From: Prosapia bicincta
Taxonomy: Eukaryota; Arthropoda; Insecta; Hemiptera; Cercopidae
Direction: 5' to 3'
DNA: 64,000 bases
Assembly (NCBI GenBank): GCA_036971475.1
Contig: JBAIZL010000004.1
Span: 66,987,010 to 67,051,009, forward strand
Below the pieces are notes generated by a model. The model was given only the letters and a program-made list of their open reading frames with translations, made no database searches and was not told the origin of the DNA. How positions within the stretch are numbered: the first letter of the stretch is position 1; the number at the start of each line of letters is the position of its first letter. This document shows, in pieces, positions 46,076 through 58,735 of this stretch. The translations under genes and the position numbers were made by a program.

Positions 46076-47254
46076 GATTAGAATTACGATGTCCTCATAA
46101 AGATGTTGTGTTCTTCTCCATTTCGTAATCTTTTTAATACCATTATGGTTCTTACGTTTTTAAATCAAGTACAATAAAAATGTAGGTTATGTCAATACAT
46201 TTTCGTTGATTTATGAACAAAATTTTTATTTCATTCAACTCTTGATTATAATTTATTTTATTTCACTTCCTTTGATTTATATGTAATAGAGTTCCGAAGG
46301 TTTAAAAATCTAAACAAATTTCTTTCAAATAACTCTTTGCAAATTTTATAAACACTGTTTCGTATTTCTTTCTTAAAGAAACTTGTTCCATCAGGTATTT
46401 GAAGATGGACTGATTATCTGGAGGATTTCCGAAAACCAAACACGCCCTTTGTAAGACGGTTAACGCTAAAATCTGTGGCGTTTTTTTAAAGTTATTTAGA
46501 GGTTATGTTTCGATAGTTTTCCAAAGTAGGATATAAACAGAAATATTTTTATTTTATTATACTATATGTGTAACTTGCTATTTCATGAACAGCCGTATAC
46601 CCGTGGGTGATTTTACTTCCTTTGTTGTGCGTTATTGTGTTGAAATGTTGTTAGTGAATATTGTTTCCAAGACTAAAATAATAATTTATGTTTCAATACA
46701 TTTTATTACAAGGAATTCAATATAATGCTAGCAAGGGATTTATACTCCACTTATTCAACTAATAACCTATTTATGTACGCCAGATATTTTTCAGAAATAT
46801 TTTCTTTTCCAGAAAGTTAAATATTTCTTTTCTGTTGATATTTTTGTTTATACAGTAAATTTTGAACTCTAAATAAACTTATTACCTGCTTATTTCCATT
46901 CAAGTGTTTACTTCTGCTTGGTAGACTGACGACTGTTGGGTTTTACATGAAACGAGCGACACCTAGTAACAAAAAATAGAACTAAACCGGTGTGATACTA
47001 CGTTTATCCATAAAACTGAAGACACAATAAAATGTTTGTTAGTGATACATGGACACACATAATGATATTATTTTTTCATTACTAATCTTATGCAATATAC
47101 TGTCATGCGAAACAGGAATATTAAAGGATAAAATCGTGTAACATATTGTGTAGCAAGTAAATACATTAAGTATTGTGAATGATTAAATAGACGTAAACTT
47201 TTCTTGGACGGAAACACTTCTCATGTTTGTGGTTACTTTTTAGAGTTCTGTGAG
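46076..47254. other. AT-rich sequence, nothing recognised
   Basis: No supported feature. Confidence 0.5.
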
Positions 47255-47520
47255 TTTACACGTTTTCACGCCCATCACACGAGGCTCTCAGTTTAATCCG
47301 ATGCTAAATAAATCTGTCAGAGCAACATAATGCATTTCAGAAACACATTTCGCCTTTCCCACATTAATATATCTAATTATTACAGCAAGGAAAGCAATAT
47401 ATTAACGTGGCGCTGGCCACTTGCTATCTGTCGGCGCGAGGCCGATTCGCTCCGCTCCGATACTATATTCCAGTAAATTAAAATTAGCCGCTATCCAAGC
47501 ACGAACCGTGTGTCTAAAAC
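47255..47520. promoter_or_regulatory. Candidate enhancer-like island
   Basis: Frameless and less AT-rich. Words include TTTAATCCGATGC, CTGTCAGAGC, ATAATGCATTTC, TCTAATTATTACAG, ACGTGGCGCTGGCC and GTCGGCGCGAGGC. The mix of TAATCC, TAATTA and TGTCA-type words is enhancer-like, by inference only. Confidence 0.25.
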
Positions 47521-47542
47521 CTAGGAAGACGATTCGGGCATA

Positions 47543-47632
47543 ACTGTGGGAGGAATCCCAAACCGGTCCTGTCCATGCCTGGAGGTGCAGCGCGCTAGGA
47601 CGTACGCGGAACCACTACGCTACATAGACTCA
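47543..47632 (-). mobile_element. tRNA-derived SINE head
   Basis: On the minus strand TAGCGTAGTGGTT (47610-47622) is an excellent A-box. About 50 bp downstream, GGTTTGGGATTCC (47551-47563) is a degenerate B-box. The spacing is tRNA-like, but there is no matched acceptor stem. The 86-codon plus frame that starts here is unsupported. Confidence 0.5.
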
Positions 47633-48009
47633 AACTCTACACATTGCTTTTTAATATTGCTTTTATTTTTGTCTCTGCAAACATTTCCGTTTCAAATATT
47701 AGGTTTTATTGACAATATAATTTTACTAAAATTACAACTTTATGTAAGATCTTTTGTTTATTTTTTATTGTACTATCCAGGAGCTTTTCAGACGAGTCAA
47801 CAGTAGTTGACTAAAGGAAACAAACGTGGCACAAGTTTAATTAATTCTGAAAGTCTACAGCTATTTCAATGCAGATGCTATTTAAAACAGATTTTTATAA
47901 AATTATTTAACGCATAATAACTATTAAAAACAAATGATAAATAATGTCCACAGTAATAACAAAACGTATACATCAAACAGAAAAATAACACATTTCTTCT
48001 TTAGAATAT
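47633..48009. other. AT-rich sequence, nothing recognised
   Basis: No supported gene. Confidence 0.5.
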
Positions 48010-48730
48010 TTTGTCTGCTTTACTTGGATGACGATGAAGATAACAATGACGAAGAGAAAGAGACCGAAGAAGACTATGAAGAAAATAAAAAAACGAAGAC
48101 GTTGGCGATAATAATGACGATGACTGTGACGACAAAGACGAAGAAGTAACGAAAATAAAGACCATTACAAAGAAGAAGATAAAACGATGAAGGTGAAAGA
48201 CAAAGACGACGAAGATGAAGACGACTACGAAGATAAAGATGATGAAGGTGAAAGACAAAGACGACGAAGATGAAGACGACTACGAAGATAAAGACGATGA
48301 AGGTGAAAGACAAAGATGACGAAGATGAAGACGACTACGAATATGAAGACGATGAAGGTGAAAGACAAAGACGACGAAGATGAAGACGACTACGAAGATA
48401 AAGACGATGAAGGTGAAAGACAAAGACGACGAAGATGAAGACGACTACGAACATAAAGACGATGAAGGTGAAAGACAAAGATGACGAAGATGAAGACGAC
48501 TACGAAGATAAAGACGATGAAGGTGAAAGACAAAGACGACGAAGATAAAGACGATGAAGGTGAAAGACAAAGATGACGAAGATGAAGACGACTACGAAGA
48601 TAAAGACGATGAAGGTGAAAGACAAAGATGACGAAGATGAAGACGACTACGAAGATAAAGACGATGAAGGTGAAAAACAAAGATGACGAAGATGAAGACG
48701 ACTACGAATATGAAGACGATGACGAAGACG
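48010..48730. repeat. 55-bp purine-rich tandem array
   Basis: After a lead-in of irregular GAN/GAA trinucleotides (48025-48180), a 55-bp unit starting GATGAAGGTGAAAGACAAAG repeats at 48186, 48241, 48296 and onwards for about ten copies. The sequence looks like Asp/Glu codons, but 55 is not a multiple of 3 and stops occur on the plus strand. The long minus-strand frames (48001-48258, 48074-48313, 48390-48680) are repeat translations. Confidence 0.93.
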
Positions 48731-48911
48731 AACACAATAAAGAAGGCGAAAGACGAATAAACGACGATGACTACATAAGGTATTGAAGGAAAATGACGCG
48801 TCTAGCACTACGCTTCACCCAATAATTATTGTTCTAGGTTTGACTCTAGGTACTTAATTTTACAGTCTAAATCGATCTGAAAGCTGAAAATGTTCACAAA
48901 GTGTTTTTGGC
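48731..48911. other. Spacer
   Basis: Nothing recognised. Confidence 0.5.
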
Positions 48912-48972
48912 ACTACCAAGGATTAAAACTTGGACCTTTAGGTTTTTAGTGAATTACGCTACTCAATACATC
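48912..48972 (-). mobile_element. Possible degenerate tRNA-SINE head
   Basis: On the minus strand TGAGTAGCGTAATTCAC (A-box-like) and AGGTCCAAGTTTTAATCC (B-box-like) have tRNA-like spacing. The order and a TTGG end resemble the 24.6-kb SINE, but divergence is high. Confidence 0.3.
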
Positions 48973-49184
48973 CATCATTGTCTTGGTGTATTAATGCCAA
49001 TATAGGCTAATTATAAAATCTAAAGCTAATATAGACTTGTTACAATTGTAATTTTGATTGCTTTAGGTTAACTGTATTTTTTTCTTTGGTTTCAGGTAAG
49101 CATTAACTTATCCAGTAACAGTGCATTTGGAATTTTCCATGATGTAAGTAATAGTTAATGTGTTATGGTTTGTATATTTTGTAA
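48973..49184. other. AT-rich spacer
   Basis: Nothing recognised. Confidence 0.5.
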
Positions 49185-49330
49185 ACGGAGAATTCAGCCC
49201 TCGCTTACAGTTATCGCATGAAACCGATTTATCGAGTGGATTATTGGCGGAAGAAAGAGTGTTTGTTTACCACGAGCATGACGAAAGCACGCCGTGGTCC
49301 GGGAATAGACGGATTCATCGTCTCTATTTC
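49185..49330. promoter_or_regulatory. Candidate regulatory island with Fox-like word
   Basis: A less AT-rich block with CAGTTATCGCATGAAACCG, GTGGATTATTGGCGG and GTGTTTGTTTACCACG (forkhead-type TGTTTAC). The 64-codon plus frame at 49160-49354 crosses it; no domain is recognised. Confidence 0.25.
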
Positions 49331-51239
49331 TACACTTTACAACTTCAAACTTGAATTGAAATGAAAGTTTTAAGGCTCTCCAGAATTTCTTTTTTTTTAT
49401 AATTCTTTCATCAGTTCACATTCTCCCCCTATATTTTGTTCAAATTTTCAATCGTTAATAAAATACTTTGTATTCATCCACTCAAGTTCAAATACATTTT
49501 TTCAAACTTATAGTAGATGTTAATACAGTTTTGGAAAATAATAATCAACACATTAAATGTAATTACTTAATTATATTAAATAATTTCAGTTTCTATTTTG
49601 CCACTTACTATTGTTATTCTGTCAGATGTATAAACATATTTATATTAGTTGTAATTATTTAAGAAAAAGTAAGTAAAATATTTTTTTATCTAAGTAGGAA
49701 CTGCCTTAGTTTTTTTAATATATGTTATTTGTTATAACGTATAAACAAACATATTGGAAATTATTAATCTCTTGCAATGGAAATGGGGTCTTTACTTCAA
49801 GATTTAAAAGTATTTAATGGTCATAGACCATGGATTTCTCAGACTTTCATTCTAATAATTATGCAACAAAATCACAGATGCAGAAATTGTTAAAATTGTG
49901 ATAATGAATTCGAAATTATAGAAGTCATTTTTATTGGTTCAAAATATCGCCATTAAGTTATTGATTAGTCTTATAACTAAATTTTCCTTTAAACAAATTT
50001 ATTATTTTAAAAAATTCAATTTTTCTACTTAAATTAAAATGCATTTTAAAAAACCATTTATAAGTTGTAAATGAAGAGGGAATGTGTAGGTTATAGGAAC
50101 GCTGTATGTTCTAACAACAAGCGTCTCACGAGTTTGGACTTTGCACATAACCACTCATACAGGTCTCACCTTACACGAAATTTAATTCACATTTTAATTA
50201 AACAAGAATAAACAAACTCACAATTTAACAGATAAGCGTGGAAGAGCAACTAAATATGTTTTGCCATCTGGACAAGTTTTCAGATTATCTTTCCACTAGA
50301 CACAAAATAACAAGGGTCTTAAGTTTAAGATTATTTTATTAAATTTAAGAACTAAAAACTTACAAGTTAAATACTCCCGGAAACATGCATTGTTCCTCTC
50401 GCTAGGTAGAATCAACTCTTAATACTAAGGTAGTAATATTAATATTAAGGGGAAACCAACTCTGCGTCTGTTCCCAAGTCCCGATAAGTGCTGCATTTAT
50501 ATGTAGTATATTTTAAAATATTTCTAAAAGATGAGATAGTTGAATGCATATACCTTCGTGCTGTAATGTTTGTTCATTGCATCAAAAAGTTTAAGAGCTT
50601 AGTAAGGTAGTGGTCGCTTAGATGTCAAGCTATCCTGGCAACCAAGTTTTATAGTACATTTAGGCTAAAAGTACTAGATTTTTGCTAAAATATTTTTTAG
50701 ATAATATTTTTCTAAGAGAATAAAACCCTCTTTAATATAAACTTCTTTTGTATAATTAATTTATTTTGTACTAATTTTCTAAAAATCTTTCATTTTATAT
50801 CTGCGTCATTTCTTTATCATTTTGTGTTTTTTACTTTAGGTAAGTTATTTTTCCTTTAGTTTTATGTTTGTTCCCGTTAAAGTGCTCTCATGTAATTTGT
50901 ATAAAGCTCTTCGACATTATTTGCAGTAGTTATAGTTGTTTGGGCGTTTCTCATTAAATTTAGCTTAAGCATCATCATTTACTCTTTAGTTTTTGTGGCA
51001 TTGTTTCGTTATAATTCAAAAACATCCTTTTAACATTTTTTAAATCTCTTTAATTTATCTACTCGTGATTGGTAGTAAATTAAATATTTTGTAAATTGGA
51101 TTGATTAATAAATTCTTGGAAATTAAATTACATATTAGCATATATTAGGTCATATATTAGCATATAAAATGACTGTGGTATATTCAGGAGCTGCTTAAAT
51201 GTTGATAGCCTGTGTACAGAAGTCGCCAGGAGATAGTTT
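49331..51239. other. Long AT-rich stretch, nothing recognised
   Basis: About 1.9 kb. The 64-codon frame at 49468-49662 is AT-rich noise. Confidence 0.5.
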
Positions 51240-51400
51240 GATTTATTATCTCCGGGGGGCAAATTAATTGGGCATCCCGATGTATTAAATTGACCCCAAT
51301 AAATTTATTTTCAAAACTTGTGGAGGTAGAACTCAATGGCGGGTTTGTTTACATTGCATTGTAATATCTGCAGCATGCAGGGTTGTAAAAACTATTCTAT
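51240..51400. promoter_or_regulatory. Candidate regulatory block
   Basis: Contains GGGGGGCAAATTAATTGGGC, a word sharing GGGCAAATTAATT with 14663-14681, followed by TTAAATTGACCCC and GCGGGTTTGTTTACATTGC (forkhead-type). No open frame. Confidence 0.25.
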
Positions 51401-52264
51401 TCGTTCAGTTTCAACCCTTTTAGTTTTAATTTTTTGGAGTTCATGAGACATGAGAACAAATTATATAGAATTTAATGGTTATTGTGTTTGAACAAGTAAT
51501 ATTTCTTGTGCCATAGCTTGGTCAGTAGCTTATAACTTTCTAGTATGACTGTTTTGAGAGAGTGGGGGAGGTAGAGAGAGGGGGGAGGGGAGTTAGAGAA
51601 ACAGAAAGATAGAGAGAAAAAAAGAGTAATCGTGAACTAATTTCGTCGTATTCTTGTCTTTATTATTTTTTACTTTTTACTCGTCTTTAACGAGAATGAA
51701 TCTGGTAGAGGTACTCCAATAGTTATACAGTAGTTATAATATTTTCACCGAAAAATGTTTCTCCATAACCACCCTCTTATTTTAATTTTCTATCATTGTA
51801 TCTACACTTTCGTCTATAATAGATTTACCATAACCACTTTTTTATTCATAATCTTTCTACCGTAACCACCCTCTCCTCCATTTTATGATCACCATAAAAG
51901 GCCTTTTCCCTATAATCTCCTCACCATAACCACCCGCTTCTTCTAATCTCTTCACCATAGTTCACTATAAAAAAGTCCAAGCGCGAATGTCTAAACCGAC
52001 CTATGATACTCCTAATGTTTGCATTTAATTAAAGTTGAAATTATTGTGAATGGGATTATTATTATTAATTATTACGTCGTGCGAAATTTTTAATTGCTTG
52101 ACTTGCAGAAGCTTGAAGCTTTTAAGTGTTTTCACTTGTACATTTACTTTTGTAGTTCCAGTAATGTTAGGTTTCTGATTTCAGTTTGGTGAATATGTAG
52201 ATTTTTATTTAGATATTAGAAATGTATTGATTTTAAAGTTAATGTTACGTTCTGTTTCTTTAGT
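51401..52264. repeat. Purine-rich tract and eroded CCATAACCACC repeats
   Basis: A GA/GGGAGG-rich tract at about 51555-51630, and five to six scattered copies of CCATAACCACC with variable spacers at 51760-51960. Both are low-complexity; no gene. Confidence 0.6.
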
Positions 52265-54245
52265 CAAATACAAAAAAGGTTTTATCAAAAAAATAATCAA
52301 ATAATGAAACTAATTGTATTTTGATCAAAACTATAAAGAAATAAGAAAACTAAATATTTGTTGGTCAAAGCTATAGTGAAATAACAAAACTAAATATTTG
52401 TTGGTCAAAACTATAGTGAAATAACAAAACTAAATATCTGATGGACAAAAATATAGTGAAATAATGAAACTAAATATTTGTTAGTCAAAACTATAGTGAA
52501 ATAACGAAACTAAATATTTGTTGGTCAATACTATAGTGAAATAACAAAACTAAATATCTGATGGACAAAAATATAGTGAAATAACGAAACTAAATATTTG
52601 TTGGTCAAAACTATAGTGAAATAACAAAACTAAATATCTGATGGACAGAAATATAGTGAAATAACGAAACTAAATATTTGTTGGTCAAAACTATAGTGAA
52701 ATAACAAAACTAAATATCTGATGGACAAAACTATAGTGAAATAACGAAACTAAATATTTGTTGGTCAAAACTATAGTGAAATAACAAAACTAAATATCTG
52801 ATGGACAAAAATATAGTGAAATAACGAAACTAAATATTTGTTGGTCAAAACTATAGTGAAATAACAAAACTAAATATTTATTGGACAAAACTATAGTGAA
52901 ATAACGAAACTAAATATTTGTTGGTCAAAACTATAGTGAAATAATAAAACTAAATAATTGTTGGTCAAAACTATAGTGAAATATCGAAACTAAATATTTG
53001 TTGGTCAAAACTATAGTGAAATAACAAAACTAAATATCTGATGCACAAAAATATAGTGAAATAACGAAACTAAATATTTGTTGGTCAAAACTATAGTGAA
53101 ATACAAAACTAAATATCTGATGGACAAAAATATAGTGAAATAACGAAACTAAATATTTGTTGGTCAAAACTATAGTGAATTAACAAAACTAAATATCTGA
53201 TGGACAAAACTATAGTGAAATAACGAAACTAAATATTTGTTGGTCAAAACTATAGTGAAATAATAAAACTAAATAATTGTTGGTCAAAACTATAGTTAAA
53301 TAACGAAACTAAATATTTGTTGGTCAAAACTATAGTGAAATAACAAAACTAAATATCTGATGGACAAGAATATAGTGAAATAACGAAACTAAATATTTGT
53401 TGGTCAAAACTATAGTGAAATAAGAAAACTAAATATTTATTGGACAAAACTATATTGAAATAACGAAACTAAATATTTGTTGGTCAAAACGATAGTGAAA
53501 TAACAAAATTAAATTTTTGTTGGTCAAAACTATAGTGAAATAACAAAACTGAATATTTATTAGACAAAACTATAGTGAAATAACGAAACTAAATATTTGT
53601 TGGTCAAAACTATAGTGAAATAACAAAACTAAATATTTGTTGGACAACACTATAGTGAAATAAAGAAACTAAATATTTATTGGACAAAACTATAGTGAAA
53701 TAATGAAACTAAATATTTGTTGGTCAAAATTATAGTGAAATAACGAAACTAAATATTTGTTGGTCAAAACTATAGTGAAATATCGAAACTAAATATTTGT
53801 TGGTCAAAACTATAGTGAAATAACGAAACTAAATATTTGTTGGTCAAAACTATAATGAAATAACGAAATTAATTATATGTTGGTCAAAACTATAGTGAAA
53901 TAACAAAATAAATATTTGTTGATCAAAACTATAATGAAATAACGAAATTAATTATATGTTGGTCAAAACTATAGTGAAATAACGAAACTAAATATTTGTT
54001 GGTCAAAATTATAGTGAAATAACGAAACTAAATATTTGTTGGTCAAAACTATAGTGAAATATCGAAACTAAATATTTGTTGGTCAAAACTATAGTGAAAT
54101 AACGAAACTAAATATTTGTTGGTCAAGACTATAATGAAATAACGAAATTAATTATATTTTGGTCAAAACTATAGTGAAATAAAAAAACTAAATATTTGTT
54201 GATCAAAACTATAGTGACATAACGAGAACTATGTTTTATGGGTCA
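52265..54245. repeat. 40-bp satellite with 80-bp higher-order period, about 49 copies
   Basis: The unit contains TCAAAACTATAGTGAAATAA followed by CAAAACTAAATATTTGTTGG. Two types, ATATTTGTTGGTC and ATATCTGATGGAC, alternate over 52380-53420, giving an 80-bp dimer. The later part (53500-54245) is mostly of the first type. Occasional 1-bp indels occur (for example near 53101). Confidence 0.96.
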
Positions 54246-55929
54246 GAAATACATTGTCAGTGTCTGATATAAAATTCCACGTTGGATTATGTTGTTTTAT
54301 TTGGTTTTGTAGCAGCAATATAAGAATTAAAATAATAATTTTGTAAATAAATACCATTTGCACATTAACACTTTATGTATATATGTCTACCACATTGTTA
54401 CAATCGTAAGTTCTAATTTTATAGAACTGTCAGACATGGTACAGCTGAACAAGACTGTGTAATAACTTATAATTACAGAGAAAAGATAATGTTTAAAGGT
54501 TTAGAAAACACCGTTAAAGAGGACCAAAATGCTAACAGAGTAGTAAATAGTCATTTGTCAACACAAAACAAATACTGCCTACTTTTTCGATTAATGTATC
54601 CTCCATCAAATATCGAGGTTTAAACATTTTCATTTCAAATTCTCTATACTAAATTTCAGCCATATTTTGGATATTCTCGGAATTCCTTAGGGGTAATATA
54701 GCAAGAATGTTCGCCCTAGGGTAAAGAGACCCTTGTAAATTGGGGGTAAACGAGTGATTACTGACACTCTCGGTTTCTGGAGCTGCAACGAGCAAGAGAG
54801 AGAGAGAGAGAGATTGAAATACTATTTTCTTTTTGCCAAGAAAAAAATAATGTAATTATTTCTTTAAAATATGCAGTACTTTTCTCAAGCGGAAAATTCG
54901 GTAATTTTCCTACAGCGTGCGTGGAAAAAGGCGATTTTCCTGAGTCAATTTAATCTCTCTAGAGTAACTACTTTATAAAACTTGCACCAAAAACTACAAA
55001 AGTTCGCTTTTCTCCACTTAAATAAACAGCCTTGTCTCCATTCAGGGGAGTTGTGCCGAAGATTTTCTATCGAACAAGCCGAAGCTAAACTGTTTTCGTC
55101 TTCACTTAGAGGTTACTTGGACGTTATATTAAAATAATTTTCAAATGCGATTGGCTATATACTCAGAAATATTACATAATCAATTAAGCTATCTAAGATG
55201 TTATTATTACGTATGTTAGCTGTTATAATACTCCTACTTCATGCTACTTCCTGTATTGTGCATTAGCAGTAGTTGAAATGTATGTTTTTTAATATAAAAT
55301 TATTTTGATTTACAACTTTTGTAAAAGCAGACATTTGAATTTAATAGCAAAATACAAAAAAATTGAAAATTATAATAGAATAATGGTAGTTAAATAATAT
55401 AATAGGCTGAAAAATAGGATTAGGCTTTTTATATTTTTAAGAAACTAGTTTTAAATGTTCGTTAAACTACTTTCATTGTTTACATAAAGAAATTATAAAG
55501 GAAGTATTACTCCTTGGTAACTTGTTTTTAACCAAATAGAAGTAATTAAAACCATTATTTTGCTAATCGTAACAATGTGACACATAGCTATTTATAATTC
55601 CTTGGCAATGTACCTTCACTGTAACATAATCTTGCTTGATTTTATATTTTGACAAAAGTAGACACTTAAGTTTCTATAGAACGTTTAAAGTTTTAACAAT
55701 AAAATTAATTGGAATTTAATTGTAGTAATTAAATAATACAGTAATAAATATATTTGTTTTTAAAATACTATTTTTAATGTTCCTAAACTAGTAGATGGCT
55801 TAACAACGAAATTATTATGGCAATGTTATGTCTAGTAACTTGTTTTAAATTAAATGAAGTATTTAAAAGAATTATTTTAAAAATTCATAATAGCTTTTTA
55901 TAAAGTTTGTCAAAATAGGTAAACTGTAA
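54246..55929. other. Unique AT-rich stretch
   Basis: A (GA)n run at about 54793-54814. No gene is supported. Confidence 0.5.
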
Positions 55930-56200
55930 AATAATCGCGCTTGCAAACACATTGACGTGCGATGAACGATTTAAAGAAGGAAGGGGTAAGAGATCCAGTG
56001 GTTTGATGAGTATGCTCGTATATAAAGCAATAATGCGCTAAACAGAACATGGACCAGATGGTGAAACGTGCGGGGAAGAAGACGTCCGTCAGCGGTGTCC
56101 GAGGTAGACAGTGCGAAGCGTGTAATCGCAAGTAAAACGCGGGTTTAGGAATTTTGGCTCGCGGCCCGACAGCCGGCACCTCGTCCCCCTCCCGTACGCT
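55930..56200. promoter_or_regulatory. CpG-richer island
   Basis: Contains GACGTGCGATGAACG, GAAACGTGCGGGGAAG, ACGTCCGTCAGCGGTGTCC and GGCTCGCGGCCCGACAGCCG. An 89-codon minus frame (55910-56179) covers it but shows no family resemblance. Regulatory DNA or an unrecognised exon. Confidence 0.22.
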
Positions 56201-57429
56201 AATTTACAAGCAACAGATTACACGATTTCCATTTGTTTACGTCAAATTTCAGTATTATTTTAGTCGATAAGTTTTAAAAGTTATTAATTTCGAGTTGTTT
56301 GTTTTCTGTTGTCAAGGTAATTGTATAATTATTTAATGTTTAAAAGTAATATATCGTCTTGGGTAAATAGGTAAACACTATTTTAACAGTTTTTAAAAAC
56401 ATTTTAATGATTTATATATTTCAAGTTTTATATTCTCTTGTGTTATAAGCAGCAATAAGTGAACAGTTTTGTGTTACATTTCTGTCGATTTAAATAAGTT
56501 GAATAGTAACCTCGCAAAACGAGAAATATAAGACCGAGTTCGTTAACAGATGCAGCATAGTGTTTAGGAACAAATAAGGGTTAATAATAGCAACTACCCT
56601 GTGACGTATGTAGTAGTGTAGTAGTGGGTCTTCCATAACCCTCTTTCTTAAAGTGTCAAGTTGTGGCCATAAGAAGGGGGCCTCGCTCCTTGTAGGTTTA
56701 ATATATATTAACATGGGTTAGAACTCGTAGGTAAGGACAGAATTTTCTATTGGTAATTATATTCTTTTCATTTAGTAATTAGGCTGTTTATTCTTTACTG
56801 GCTAAATTTTGTTTTTTGTCTCTCCCTTTTTGTGTTTGTATATTTTAGTGAGTTTTATTTTTATAGCCTTAAAACAGGCTTTATTTTAAATTCCTCATTC
56901 ATCTTTCTAATAATTTTTTATTTCCTTTTAATCCTGATACTTTTTTGGTTTTTCTAATCTTCTTTCATCATCTCTTTTTCTTCTTCTTTTTCAGTAATTT
57001 GTTCTAGCTTTCCTGCCTACAGTCACATTCGCTTTAGTTCATAGCTTGTACCTCTAGTGTCCTATTGTTTCCCTTCCTACTCATCTTTTAGTTCTCTGCT
57101 TCGTTTTCTTTTTCCTCGCCTATTTCTTCATCTCTCGTCTTCATTCCATTTTTAAGTACTTTTACATTTCCTCACACTGCTTCTAATATTACACGAATGG
57201 AAATTAGATTTTTTCGGGATTCATTAGGACGATATTAATTTCTAAATAATTGAGTTTCCAAAACACCTTATACGCATCGTCCGCTTTCTCCCACATCTTA
57301 TCAAGGATATTTCACTCAATATTTCTTTGCACGCCATTGGCGTCAGTAATTAATCTCTCTTGGAAGCGACTGAAGGTGGAGATAGCATAATAGGCTTTCT
57401 AAAATAATTACAGTTAAAGAAGTTGTGTA
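56201..57429. other. AT-rich sequence, nothing recognised
   Basis: A pyrimidine-rich plus strand at 56930-57180. No supported gene. Confidence 0.5.
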
Positions 57430-57616
57430 CTGGATAGCCGAATCAAGGAGCGAAATAGAAGAAGAAACGTCACAATCCTGAGTCGCAATGAAACTGTTGA
57501 TTGTGTTATTGATCCTCAAGAAGAAAAAACTATTTGATATTTCTTATCAAGAAACTTCCTGGTTGTGAAAATTCCGATATGAAAAATTGTAGATAAGAAA
57601 CGATACGATTATTGAA

Positions 57617-57826
57617 ATGGTACAAATAACTACTGAAGGCAGTGATGACGAGAGTAAAGATGAAGGTTCGACCGAGACAGTACAAGAAGGGAAAGTTAGT
57701 CACCGTGAAGAACTACGTAACGTTTACGCGTCACCGTCGCACCAAAACAATCTGATATGTAAACTCAGAAGCATTAAAAAAAAATGTAGCAACCGTGATG
57801 AACAGTGTATTCCAAAACAACAATAA
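57617..57826 (+). CDS. Small ORF with polyadenylation signal, unknown product
   Basis: A 69-codon frame from ATG to TAA encodes a polar protein with an acidic start (EGSDDESKDEGSTE) and a basic, cysteine-containing end (CKLRSIKKKCSNRDEQC). Its composition is protein-like, unlike the AT-noise frames elsewhere. A canonical AATAAA lies 21 bp after the stop (57847-57852), followed by TATGTTGTGC. Just upstream (57430-57535) other frames read RNRRRNVTILSRNETVDCV and IDPQEEKTI before a stop, so a longer coding sequence may have decayed by frameshift. One speculative reading is the C-terminal tail of a DDE transposase (pogo/Tigger style). The alternatives are a real terminal exon or chance. Confidence 0.33.
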   Translation: MVQITTEGSDDESKDEGSTETVQEGKVSHREELRNVYASPSHQNNLICKLRSIKKKCSNRDEQCIPKQQ

Positions 57827-57846
57827 TTTATGTAAATACTGTATTC

Positions 57847-57875
57847 AATAAAGTTCTATAAACGTATGTTGTGCA
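57847..57875 (+). terminator. Polyadenylation signal after the small ORF
   Basis: AATAAA at 57847-57852 with a T/G-rich stretch (GTATGTTGTGC) 12-25 bp further on. Its role depends on the ORF being real. Confidence 0.35.
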
Positions 57876-58689
57876 TTCTTAATTATAGTGTTGGGCTCAT
57901 TAGAATGTCTATTTATTCTAATGTATTGGAACTTATTTCCGTGTAATGCTTGTTTCCGAGTTTTCAATAATCCAAAGGGCTCTCGGCCTCATCTACCTTG
58001 AAATATCGATACTTTACTGTAGATACAAATGTCTAGAAGTACATAACGTAAAGTAATTCTTAACTAAGAAATAAAATTTGAATTAAAACAATATATATAA
58101 GACATACAGATTGAGAAATGTGTACAATTAATAAATACCTTATTAATCCACCAGTACCAGGAACTTTTCTGCACTCCAAGTAGGCCTGTGTGAGTGCCAA
58201 TGTCCTCTCCTTACTACTCCTACCTAATGCCTCCTACATTCTCTCACACGTATATTTACAAAAGTTGTGACGTATAGATAACTCTATACGACGTGGGTAG
58301 AGAAGAGGTTTAAGAGGCGCTGCACGTGAAGCATTAAAATCTCTTTATTCCCCCTACCTTATCCCTAGTTATAATATTTAGGAAGCGGTGACGTCATCCT
58401 GACTTCAGTTTTACTTCAAGCTCATCATCCTACACAATGCTTGCGGGTCATCGTAGCTTTTTTGTTCTTCGCTTTGATTAACTTGAGATTTTTCAAACTT
58501 GTAGAATGTCTTTACTTATCTACCATGTCGCTTAGTAGTTGTAATCAAAGTAGGTATTTCAATCGTACACGTGGGTACTCTAAGGCATGCTTGTATTAGC
58601 ACCACATCAATCTCTCATATGAAAATATGTATAATATATTCGTATATGTATAAATATATATAATATAAACAACAACTCACTTGACGTTT
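57876..58689. other. Unique sequence, nothing recognised
   Basis: Mixed composition. No supported gene. Confidence 0.5.
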
Positions 58690-58735
58690 TTTCCGAGTTG
58701 ACTTTCAAAATGTAAAGTCCACCCTTTTTCTATCG
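58690..58735. repeat. Dispersed repeat copy 1
   Basis: TTTTCCGAGTTGACTTTCAA followed by AATGTAAAGTCC recurs at 61418-61465 in the same orientation with few differences. The centre GACTTTCAAAATGTAAAGTC is itself an inverted repeat. Confidence 0.7.

Noticed and set aside
48001..48680. Phe/Val/Ile-rich minus-strand frames of 79-96 codons
   Set aside because: They translate the complement of the 55-bp array; the unit length breaks frame and no signal supports expression.
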